Source of the DNA: a virus
Reading direction: 5' to 3' (one strand)
IMG/VR virus record: IMGVR_UViG_3300037882_002792
Location: 1 to 46,130 of that record
DNA: 46,130 nt
A model generated the notes under the pieces. The model was not told where the DNA came from, ran no database searches, and saw only the letters and a list, made by a program, of their open reading frames with translations. The position numbers and the translations under genes are program-made. Each line of letters starts with the position of its first letter. Within the stretch, counting starts at the first letter, position 1. Shown here in pieces: positions 40,652 through 46,130 of the stretch.

Positions 40652-41490
40652 ACCTCTCATCCCAGATCGCAGACTGGCTGACAGCCGGTCCGCTCTCCTT
40701 CACCTCCCTCAAGGTCCTTTGCGTGAACAACCCAAAAGACAACCAAGCTCTCCTCCCCACCCTCAACGCCATGATCAGCTCTGGCCGCATTCGCCTTTCC
40801 AACCACAAGTATTTCCTTCCCATGAAAAACAACCAAGTCCTCAAGTCCGGTAGCATCGTCCAGGTGCTCCACAAAGCCAACGGTAAAGACCGTTTCTACC
40901 TCAAAGAATGTGAGGTAACCATCAACCCCAAGACCTCCCTCGTTGTCGTCAAGGCCACCGGCAAGACCGCCTGCGGCACCCGTGAAGCGGGTGTTGAAGC
41001 GGCTGCCCTCCCCAAGATCGTTGCCGTTTACCTGTCCAAGGAGGACAAGGAGACCGGCGACACCGCCAAGGCCATCAACGTGGCTGCTGAAAATGTGGCC
41101 CTTGAAGGTGGCGCTGAGCCCACCCAGCCCACCGTCCCGGAAAAGCCTGCCAAGGTTGCCCGTGACCCCAGCGAGCCCAAGGTCAAGTCCTACAAGCCGC
41201 TCAACCCGGTGGCGGAGGAACTGTTGAAGTCCATCAAGGCCAAGCTGGCGCGCAAGCCTGGCAAGACCGCTCCGCTGAACACCATCGTGGAGCACGTTGG
41301 CCTCAGCGAACACTGCCACCTCGTCAACCTCGCCAGCCGTGGCCACATCATCCTCACCGGTGAGAAGAAGGACCGCGTGGTGACCCTGCCGGAGACCCAG
41401 CCTGAAATCCGCATCCGTGGGGAAGCCAAACCCAAAGCTCCCAAGGAAGCTCCTGCCCCCAAGTCCGGCACCGGCTCTGACCTCCTCTGA
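40648..41490 (+). CDS. Hypothetical DNA-associated protein, 280 aa, with helix-turn-helix-like ends
   Basis: The product has an N-terminal wHTH-like region (SSQIADWLTAGPLSFTSLKV, LNAMISSGRIRL), a beta-rich centre, an acidic linker, and a second basic helical region (VAEELLKSIKAKLARKPGKT) with a wing-like HIILTGEKKDRVVTL. The tail is Lys/Pro/Ala-rich and ends GTGSDLL. I recognise no family. The long well-used frame and strong hairpin after it suggest a sizeable expressed early protein, possibly DNA-binding. A start at 40823 (MKNNQVLKSG) is possible. Confidence 0.6.
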   Translation: MNLSSQIADWLTAGPLSFTSLKVLCVNNPKDNQALLPTLNAMISSGRIRLSNHKYFLPMKNNQVLKSGSIVQVLHKANGKDRFYLKECEVTINPKTSLVVVKATGKTACGTREAGVEAAALPKIVAVYLSKEDKETGDTAKAINVAAENVALEGGAEPTQPTVPEKPAKVARDPSEPKVKSYKPLNPVAEELLKSIKAKLARKPGKTAPLNTIVEHVGLSEHCHLVNLASRGHIILTGEKKDRVVTLPETQPEIRIRGEAKPKAPKEAPAPKSGTGSDLL

Positions 41491-41503
41491 GCAACAATCG
41501 TGA

Positions 41504-41535
41504 GGCGGGGCCACGCCTGAAAACGTGGTCCCGCC
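41504..41535 (+). terminator. Strong hairpin, terminator-like but without T-run
   Basis: ggcggggccacg (41504-41515) pairs with cgtggtcccgcc (41524-41535) over 12 bp with one G-T pair and an 8-nt loop. It starts 13 bases after a stop codon and is followed by cactctaaatcac, not a T-run. It may be a terminator of a kind the host accepts or a 3'-end stabiliser. The promoter-like element C lies right after it. Confidence 0.65.
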
Positions 41536-41560
41536 CACTCTAAATCACAAAATCATCTTT

Positions 41561-41633
41561 GGATCAACTTTGTTCTTGAAGCTCGCGAGGTTTTCCCTTT
41601 TGTTTCTTTCCGAACCACTAACCACAGAACCAA
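41561..41633 (+). promoter_or_regulatory. CTCGCGAG leader element, copy C
   Basis: TTGAAG (41576-41581) overlaps by no base and abuts CTCGCGAG (41582-41589), followed by GTTTTCCCTTTTGTTTC and ACCACTAACCACAGAACC before the ATG at 41634. Bases 41561-41618 equal copy B (7836-7893) at 57 of 58 positions. The hairpin at 41504 isolates it from the upstream gene, which supports a transcription start. Confidence 0.65.
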
Positions 41634-42008
41634 ATGAACCTCCTCAGCCAGCTCCTCTCTCAGACTCCAGCGCTCCAAGCCTTCATCAACTTTGAAGGCG
41701 AAAGAGTCGGCAAGCTCAACGCAGACTTCCTCCGCAAACCAAGCAAAGAGGAGTCAATACAACGCGCAGAGCTTTCCTTTGAGGTCATCAAAGCCCGCAT
41801 GTCTCAGGAGGACGTAACCAACGCCACAAACTTCCTCCAGATCGTCCGGGAAACTAAGTGCGCAGCAACGAGAGTCGCTTACGCCACAAACCTTTGCGGG
41901 ATGGTTGAAAACTCCTCACTCGACAAAAAGAGCAGGACCGCCGTCATGAACGCAATCTACAAAATTGCCGTCATGAACGCAATCTGCAAAATTGCCGCCA
42001 AAGCCTGA
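41634..42008 (+). CDS. Hypothetical helical protein, 124 aa, with duplicated C-terminus
   Basis: The product is helical throughout (MNLLSQLLSQTPALQAFINF, NATNFLQIVRETKCAATRVA). The C-terminus carries a tandem duplication: AVMNAIYKI is followed by AVMNAICKI. I recognise no family. It follows leader copy C. Confidence 0.6.
   Translation: MNLLSQLLSQTPALQAFINFEGERVGKLNADFLRKPSKEESIQRAELSFEVIKARMSQEDVTNATNFLQIVRETKCAATRVAYATNLCGMVENSSLDKKSRTAVMNAIYKIAVMNAICKIAAKA
41940..41993 (+). repeat. 27-bp in-frame tandem duplication
   Basis: gccgtcatgaacgcaatct starts each of two adjacent 27-bp units (41940-41966 and 41967-41993) that differ at one base (tac against tgc). The length is a multiple of three, so it adds nine residues without changing frame. 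The near identity means it is recent. Confidence 0.95.
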
Positions 42009-42040
42009 ACCACAGAACCACTTCCAACCACTGAATCGCC

Positions 42041-42700
42041 ATGAATCAAGACATCATCGAAAAGCTCAAAAAGATACTCGCCTGCGGAGACCTCTCAAGA
42101 GGCTGCACCCAGGCTGAAGCGGAGGTCGCAATGGCCAAAGCTCAGGCGCTCGCCATCGAGCACAATATTGACCTGTCGAACATTGACAACACGGAGAGGA
42201 AGAAAGCTGGCATTGAGACAGATCGTGCGAACATCACCGTCAAGCCAGGTGTCACCGCCCACAAGTATGTCGGCCACATCCTGAAGGTCTGCTTTGATGT
42301 GGAGTTCATCAGCATCAACGGCGGCCACGGCTACGCAGTCGTTGGCGAAAAGGTTGACACAGCCATCGCCGTGTTCTGTTTCCCCTGGCTCACCGCCACA
42401 TTCATGAAGCTCTGGCGGGAGGAGCGCAAGCGTGGTGTCCTGACGGACCGTCTCAGCTACTTCATCGGTCTGCGCGAGGGCATAATTGCCAACAACCTGC
42501 GGGTCAAGAAACAGGCTCCAACCTCCTCCGCCTACGCCCTTGTGCTCGTGGACAAGGAAGCAGCCGTCAAGGCCAGGACCGCCCTTGAGTTTCCTCGCAT
42601 CGTGGTCAAGCCGGGACGCGCACACAACACCCAGCTCTCAGCATTTCAGGCCGGCAGGGATGCCGGCTCCAAGATTAAACTCACGCACCAGATCGCATGA
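42041..42700 (+). CDS. DUF2786-like protein
   Basis: The 219-aa product begins with the DUF2786 pattern (IIEKLKKILACGDLSRGCTQ, then EAEVAMAKAQALAIEHNIDL) and continues with a DUF7168-like domain (VGHILKVCFDVEFISI, WLTATFMKLWREERK, SYFIGLREGIIANNL). The molecular role of this phage family is unknown. It follows an ACCACT-rich leader and overlaps the next gene by ATGA. Confidence 0.75.
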   Translation: MNQDIIEKLKKILACGDLSRGCTQAEAEVAMAKAQALAIEHNIDLSNIDNTERKKAGIETDRANITVKPGVTAHKYVGHILKVCFDVEFISINGGHGYAVVGEKVDTAIAVFCFPWLTATFMKLWREERKRGVLTDRLSYFIGLREGIIANNLRVKKQAPTSSAYALVLVDKEAAVKARTALEFPRIVVKPGRAHNTQLSAFQAGRDAGSKIKLTHQIA

Positions 42701-42960
42701 GCCTTCACACCGACACCCTCCCAGCCATCCTCGCTGACGCTGCCCAGCGTCCCTCCCTCCGCCTTAGGCGCGAGCGAGGCAAGCTCCTCCTTGAGAACGT
42801 ATCCACAGGAGCCTGCGTGGACGTAACCGGGATAATCCCACGCTCCACCCACCTGATGAGCCAGATGCCGGAGGACCTGATGCCGATCAACCTCCTCTCC
42901 AACAGCTCCATGAAACAGCTGATTGAGCGCATCAACCCACACAACCCCATCGTCCTGTGA
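42697..42960 (+). CDS. Hypothetical protein, 87 aa
   Basis: The ATG overlaps the DUF2786-like gene stop. The product has a beta-rich part (LRLRRERGKLLLENVSTGAC) and a helical end (NSSMKQLIERINPHN). I recognise no family. The stop overlaps a GTG start downstream, so it belongs to a coupled string. Confidence 0.55.
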   Translation: MSLHTDTLPAILADAAQRPSLRLRRERGKLLLENVSTGACVDVTGIIPRSTHLMSQMPEDLMPINLLSNSSMKQLIERINPHNPIVL

Positions 42961-43139
42961 ACTGGTTACTCAACTTCCTTGACCGCTTCCTTGACTTTTG
43001 TGACACCGGTCCCGACAAGGACTTTAGGCCACACTGCTTCAGCAGCTACCCCAAAATCTCTGACGCTGCGAGAGCGGAGAACGACTGTGACAGCTGTCCC
43101 TTCCTGGAGCGGTGCAAGAAAGGAAAACACTACGCATGA
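42957..43139 (+). CDS. Small Cys-rich protein, 60 aa
   Basis: A GTG start overlaps the upstream stop (GTGA). The product ends with CDSCPFLERCKKGKHYA and has two further Cys (C15 and C27), a spacing seen in small zinc or iron-sulfur sites. The function is unknown. The stop overlaps the nucleotidyltransferase gene start (ATGA). Confidence 0.55.
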   Translation: MNWLLNFLDRFLDFCDTGPDKDFRPHCFSSYPKISDAARAENDCDSCPFLERCKKGKHYA

Positions 43140-43501
43140 ACTTCTTCCCCTGCACACTGGAGAACGCAGTCAAGCTTTGCCGCATTGCAGACTTTGAGCT
43201 GCGCGAGAAAAACTGGACTGTTGGCCTTACCGGCTCCACCCTCTTCAAGGGACATTCCGAAAAGGACTACGACATCATCTGTTACCCAATGAAGAGTCTG
43301 CTCAAGGACAAGTGCTGCAAGGAGGACGTGATCAACGGCTTCATCAGCATACTGGAGTCAGACGTGAAAAGCCTTGTCAAGCGTCTCTCAATGTGGGACA
43401 CGATGCTTCACCCGTCCTCCCCAGGCCCAGATGACCTCAAGGATGTTTGGTGCGTCACTTTTGACAACGGTCTCCGCATTGACTTTTTCTTCCTCCAATG
43501 A
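43136..43501 (+). CDS. Minimal nucleotidyltransferase-like protein
   Basis: The 121-aa product shows the nucleotidyltransferase signature: G33-S34, nine residues, then D44-Y-D46 (GSTLFKGHSEKDYDI), and a third acidic D116 in the C-terminal strand RIDFFFLQ. These positions coordinate metal in Pol-beta-type transferases. The protein is small, like MNT-type antitoxin/transferase proteins and some phage proteins. What it modifies is unknown. The ATG at 43136 overlaps the upstream stop. Confidence 0.75.
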   Translation: MNFFPCTLENAVKLCRIADFELREKNWTVGLTGSTLFKGHSEKDYDIICYPMKSLLKDKCCKEDVINGFISILESDVKSLVKRLSMWDTMLHPSSPGPDDLKDVWCVTFDNGLRIDFFFLQ

Positions 43502-43920
43502 AAACCTTAGCCATGCGCCTCATCGTAGGCCACCCACACATTCTCCCTGGCGTCCCTCACGTTGCCCCACGGCTCCTCCGTGTCCGCCTGGACGGTCTGA
43601 ACCGCACCCACCTTGAGCAGGCGCTTCTCAGCGAGCCTGAACAGTGGGAGGAGCTGAGCCCATTCGACTCCCTGTGCGAGCACCTGCTGTTCAACCACCC
43701 AGAGCGCCTGGTGCTCCGCAGCGGTCCCGGTCTCCCCACCTTCCTCCGCTGGCCCACGCACAACGCCCTCCTGCCTGGAGACGTTTACCTGTGCCACGAC
43801 CACATTGAAGCCAAGCGATTCATTGTCAGCAGCTACTACGGCCTGGACGATAACGACACCTACGTTGGGTCTGACCACAAAGTTCATCACCTTGATGACT
43901 TCTTCAGACTTCCGGCTTGA
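43498..43920 (+). CDS. Hypothetical protein, 140 aa
   Basis: The ATG overlaps the nucleotidyltransferase stop (ATGA). The product is His- and Pro-rich (LIVGHPHILPGVPHVAPRLL), with a helical centre and a C-terminal GDVYLCHDHIEAKRF part. I recognise no family. It is coupled to the nucleotidyltransferase, so the two may work as a pair. Its stop codon lies in the TTGA of the next leader element. Confidence 0.6.
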   Translation: MKTLAMRLIVGHPHILPGVPHVAPRLLRVRLDGLNRTHLEQALLSEPEQWEELSPFDSLCEHLLFNHPERLVLRSGPGLPTFLRWPTHNALLPGDVYLCHDHIEAKRFIVSSYYGLDDNDTYVGSDHKVHHLDDFFRLPA

Positions 43921-43996
43921 TTCTCGCGAGGAAAACCCTTTCATCACTTTCTCAGCATTCGCTGGAAAACTACACATCCAACCACACACCCACGAC
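43917..43996 (+). promoter_or_regulatory. CTCGCGAG leader element, copy E
   Basis: TTGA (43917-43920) is followed two bases later by CTCGCGAG (43923-43930), then GAAAACCCTTTC and a long A/C-rich leader (accacacacccacgac) before the ATG at 43997. The CCCTTT tract and the palindrome keep the same order as in copies A to C. Confidence 0.55.
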
Positions 43997-44401
43997 ATGA
44001 AACTATCAGTCACAGTCCACGGCGATACCCTTACGGACCTCGCCAACAACGCACGCGAGCTTGCTGACCAAATCAGCGGCTCCACCGACACGCCAGCCGC
44101 TGCTCCCGCAGCTGCTCCCAAAGCTGCCCCCAAGGCCGCTCCCAAAGCCAGTGAGCCTGCCCCTAAGGCCGCTCCCAAGACCTCCGCCCCCACCATCTCC
44201 CTCACGGACCTGCGCGAGCTTGGCCGCAACCTGATGAGTGCCGGCAAACAGCAGGACCTCCGTGACATCTGCAAGAAGCACGGCAGCGACAACCTCACCG
44301 GCCTGGACGAAAAGCACTACGCCGCCGTCAACAAGCTCCTCCGTGCCGCCCTTGAGGCCAAGGTCCCGGATGAGCCCACCGATGGTGACGACGGACTCTA
44401 A
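43997..44401 (+). CDS. Hypothetical protein, 134 aa, with Ala/Pro/Lys linker
   Basis: The product has an N-terminal beta/helix part (MKLSVTVHGDTLTDLANNAR), a histone-H1-like linker of repeated AAPK units (about residues 35-65), and a C-terminal helical domain (TDLRELGRNLMSAGKQQDLR, then NKLLRAALEA). It ends in an acidic tail. I recognise no family. It precedes the DUF2800 nuclease and may assist it. Confidence 0.6.
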   Translation: MKLSVTVHGDTLTDLANNARELADQISGSTDTPAAAPAAAPKAAPKAAPKASEPAPKAAPKTSAPTISLTDLRELGRNLMSAGKQQDLRDICKKHGSDNLTGLDEKHYAAVNKLLRAALEAKVPDEPTDGDDGL

Positions 44402-44413
44402 AGCGTCACCACC

Positions 44414-45661
44414 GTGAAGCCAAACACACTAGTCGTCAAGACACGTCCCTCAGACGCCCACCGGTGGCTGGTGTGCACGGCTTCACCCGGTTATCTTGCC
44501 AGCGTTCGGGACCAGCTCCCGGACGATGTCAAAGCCTACACAGAAGAAGGCACCCTGGCCCATGAGATCGCATCCAAGCTACTCCTGGGCCAGGCTCTGC
44601 CTTCCAAGGTGTCAAAAGACATTCTGAAACACGTCAAGCAATACGCCGCATTCATCCACTCGCAGCAGCCAGAGACTGGCTCAGACCTCGTTGTGGAACA
44701 GGCGGTCCAGGTGTTCTACAACCCGGAGAAGGATGGCTACGTGGACGCTGCCATCATCCACCACGACGGCTCCTGCGTCCACATCATTGACCTCAAGTTT
44801 GGACGCGGTGTCAGCGTTCAGGCGGACAACAACCCGCAGCTCTCCATTTACGCCAAAGGTCTGATTGACCGGCTCAATGTGATCTACGGGTTCAAACCAG
44901 ACACAATCATAAAGATAACCATCTGGCAGCCTCGCGTGCGTGGGGAGGAAGCGGAGCGCACCTGGGTCACAGATCTGGACACCCTCAACCGCTTCACGCA
45001 GTTCATTGGCTCTGTCGCTGCCGACATTCACGCCAACCCCTTCAAACAGACCTTCTCCCCCAACGACCACGTGTGCCAGTTCTGCGCTGCGGCCGCAATC
45101 TGCCCAGCCCGCGCTGACAACCTCCTGAACGGAGTCGAGTCAGGCACCAAGATCGTCACCGTGCCCCGTTTCGACAAGAAGCAGGCGCTGCCGGCTCCTG
45201 AGACGCTCAGCAGGGAGGTCCTGGGTCAGGTCCTGGCCCACGCCAAGTCCCTCAAGAAATGGCTGGATCAGGTGGAGACCTACGCTGAGCTGAAGATGAT
45301 CCAGCACAACGAGACGATACCCGGCTTCAAGGTCGTTGCCTCGCGTCCTCACAGGCGCTGGAAAGATGAGGCAGACGCAATCAACACACTGGAGTTTGAG
45401 CTTGGCCTCAACCTTGAGGACTTCACAGAGACCAGCATCATCACTCCAGCCAAAGTGGAGGAGCTTCTCAAAACGAGACGCACAGACAAGAAGATGTGGG
45501 ACGCCTTCAACGACCTCGTGTTCAAGCCAGACGGCCAGCCCACCCTCGCCCCAGTCACAGACAAACGTCCATCCCTGCTCACCTCCGCTGAGGATGAGTT
45601 TGAAGTAGTTGAAGAGACCTCTTCAACTAACACTTTTGAAGGTCATTCAGACCTTCTCTAA
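44414..45661 (+). CDS. DUF2800 family RecB-like nuclease
   Basis: The 415-aa product is a PD-(D/E)XK exonuclease. EEGTLAH gives E45 and H50, GYVDAAII gives D111, and IIDLKFG gives D126 and K128, which make up the active site. A HVCQFCAAAAICPA cluster near residue 220 may hold an iron-sulfur site with a distant Cys. Such proteins act in phage recombination together with a DUF2815 partner, which is next. A GTG start is used. The C-terminus ends GHSDLL. Confidence 0.9.
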   Translation: MKPNTLVVKTRPSDAHRWLVCTASPGYLASVRDQLPDDVKAYTEEGTLAHEIASKLLLGQALPSKVSKDILKHVKQYAAFIHSQQPETGSDLVVEQAVQVFYNPEKDGYVDAAIIHHDGSCVHIIDLKFGRGVSVQADNNPQLSIYAKGLIDRLNVIYGFKPDTIIKITIWQPRVRGEEAERTWVTDLDTLNRFTQFIGSVAADIHANPFKQTFSPNDHVCQFCAAAAICPARADNLLNGVESGTKIVTVPRFDKKQALPAPETLSREVLGQVLAHAKSLKKWLDQVETYAELKMIQHNETIPGFKVVASRPHRRWKDEADAINTLEFELGLNLEDFTETSIITPAKVEELLKTRRTDKKMWDAFNDLVFKPDGQPTLAPVTDKRPSLLTSAEDEFEVVEETSSTNTFEGHSDLL

Positions 45662-45683
45662 CCACACAAAACAGAAAGCCACC

Positions 45684-46070
45684 ATGGCCACACCAAAACC
45701 CAGAATCACTGCCAACAACGACGGCAGTCACATCATCCGACTCCGCAAAGTGCGTCTGTCGTTTCCCGCCCTCTTCACGCCGCGTGCGTTTGAAGAAGGC
45801 AAAGAACCAAGCTACCAGGCTTCCTTCATCATGGAAAACCAGGATGACCCCAACGGCAACATCGCTCTCGTCAAAAAGGGCATTGATGGGGTTGTCAAGG
45901 CTGGCCTGAAGGGCAAACACCCTGGCAAGGACCGCATCTGCTTCCGGTCCGGCGAGGAGAAGGGAGACCGTGGAATTGACGGCTACAAACTTACATTTCA
46001 CGTAGGAGCCGGCGGTGGCCAGGAAGTGTTCTATCTTCACCTCCATTTTCTCTCCGAAAAAGCGCTGTAA
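45684..46070 (+). CDS. DUF2815 protein, N-terminal part, disrupted after residue 101
   Basis: The frame starts ATG in an AAAGCCACC context and encodes the family's first half: VRLSFPALFTPRAFEEGKEP, SYQASFIMENQDDPN and CFRSGEEKGDRGIDGY. The expected continuation (towards the RPTVVD block) does not follow. After DGY (45984-45986) the sequence is unrelated and stops at 46070. The missing C-terminal half is at 1-248. The break could be an intron or insertion, a variant junction at a contig end, or an assembly error. The DUF2800 partner lies 22 bp upstream. Confidence 0.75.
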   Translation: MATPKPRITANNDGSHIIRLRKVRLSFPALFTPRAFEEGKEPSYQASFIMENQDDPNGNIALVKKGIDGVVKAGLKGKHPGKDRICFRSGEEKGDRGIDGYKLTFHVGAGGGQEVFYLHLHFLSEKAL

Positions 46071-46130
46071 AGCAGTACAAGAGTTGGCGAAATTTTCTTT
46101 TTTCTGCCATTCCTGCCTTTTCTGCCCTTC
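46071..46130 (+). other. Window end, pyrimidine-rich sequence after the disrupted DUF2815 frame
   Basis: The last 60 bases carry no gene. Bases 46099-46130 are T/C-rich (ttctttttt, then repeated ctgcc). They are unlike the GC-rich coding sequence around them and lie in the interruption of the DUF2815 gene. Confidence 0.5.

Noticed and set aside
40657-41538. A 293-codon minus-strand frame opposite the 40648 gene
   Set aside because: It is antisense to the coupled, leader-bearing plus-strand gene and runs through the hairpin at 41504; its composition is that of a shadow frame.
1-46130. Apparent abundance of GATCG words (as in cagatcgca, aagatcgtt)
   Set aside because: Reading through the first 12 kb, GATC is followed by all bases, so no clear bias was seen. 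A count would be needed.
1-46130. Search for tRNA genes, CRISPR arrays, integrase and insertion sequences
   Set aside because: No cloverleaf with a TTC-loop motif, regular spacer array, recombinase motif or terminal inverted repeats were seen by eye.

Overview
The window is almost an entire tailed double-stranded DNA phage genome of the siphovirus (long non-contractile tail) type. It has a small and large terminase, portal, head-morphogenesis protein, scaffold, major capsid protein, head-tail connectors, a tail tube, a tail chaperone with a -1 frameshift, a tape measure, an NlpC/P60 tail peptidase and a gpJ-like tip protein. I see no integrase, no recognisable repressor and no tRNA, so a virulent life style is likely. 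A DUF2815 gene is cut by the window ends: its N-terminal part lies at 45684-46070 and its C-terminal part at 1-248. The map is therefore probably circular or circularly permuted, but the two ends do not join cleanly.

Layout: two arms diverge from a roughly 500-bp non-coding block (35775-36282) that carries four 30-nt iteron-like repeats, an AT-rich core and inverted repeats. I read this as the origin and control region. Rightward from it (36283 to 46130, continuing at 1 to 13031, all + strand) runs the early/replication arm. This holds a primase-helicase, small regulatory proteins, a nucleotidyltransferase, a DUF2800 nuclease, DUF2815, an HNH protein, family A DNA polymerase, VRR-NUC nuclease, SNF2-type helicase and then a DNA-modification and nucleotide cluster. 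Leftward (35774 down to 13077, all - strand) runs the late arm: packaging, head, tail, tail fibre, lysis candidates and tail tip. The arms meet tail-to-tail at a strong terminator at 13048-13077.

The most notable system is the cluster at 6285-11797: a thymidylate-synthase-like pyrimidine hydroxymethylase, a P-loop kinase of the 5-hydroxymethyl-dU DNA kinase type, two different HhH-containing proteins that resemble the amino acid/polyamine:DNA transferases (alpha-glutamyl/putrescinyl-thymine pyrophosphorylase families), and an HD-domain 5'-deoxynucleotidase. Together these predict that thymine in this phage is replaced by an amine-hypermodified base. No radical-SAM, PLP or glycosyltransferase tailoring enzyme was recognised.

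Expression signals are unusual. Nearly every gene lacks a Shine-Dalgarno sequence, and many are coupled by ATGA/GTGA overlaps. Several early genes have a recurrent leader: TTGA, then the palindrome CTCGCGAG, then a CCCTTT tract, then an A/C-rich stretch of ACCACT-type repeats directly before ATG. The host cannot be named from the sequence. The lack of Shine-Dalgarno sites and the GC-rich composition would fit a lineage that does not rely on them (for example Verrucomicrobiota or Bacteroidota), but this is inference only.
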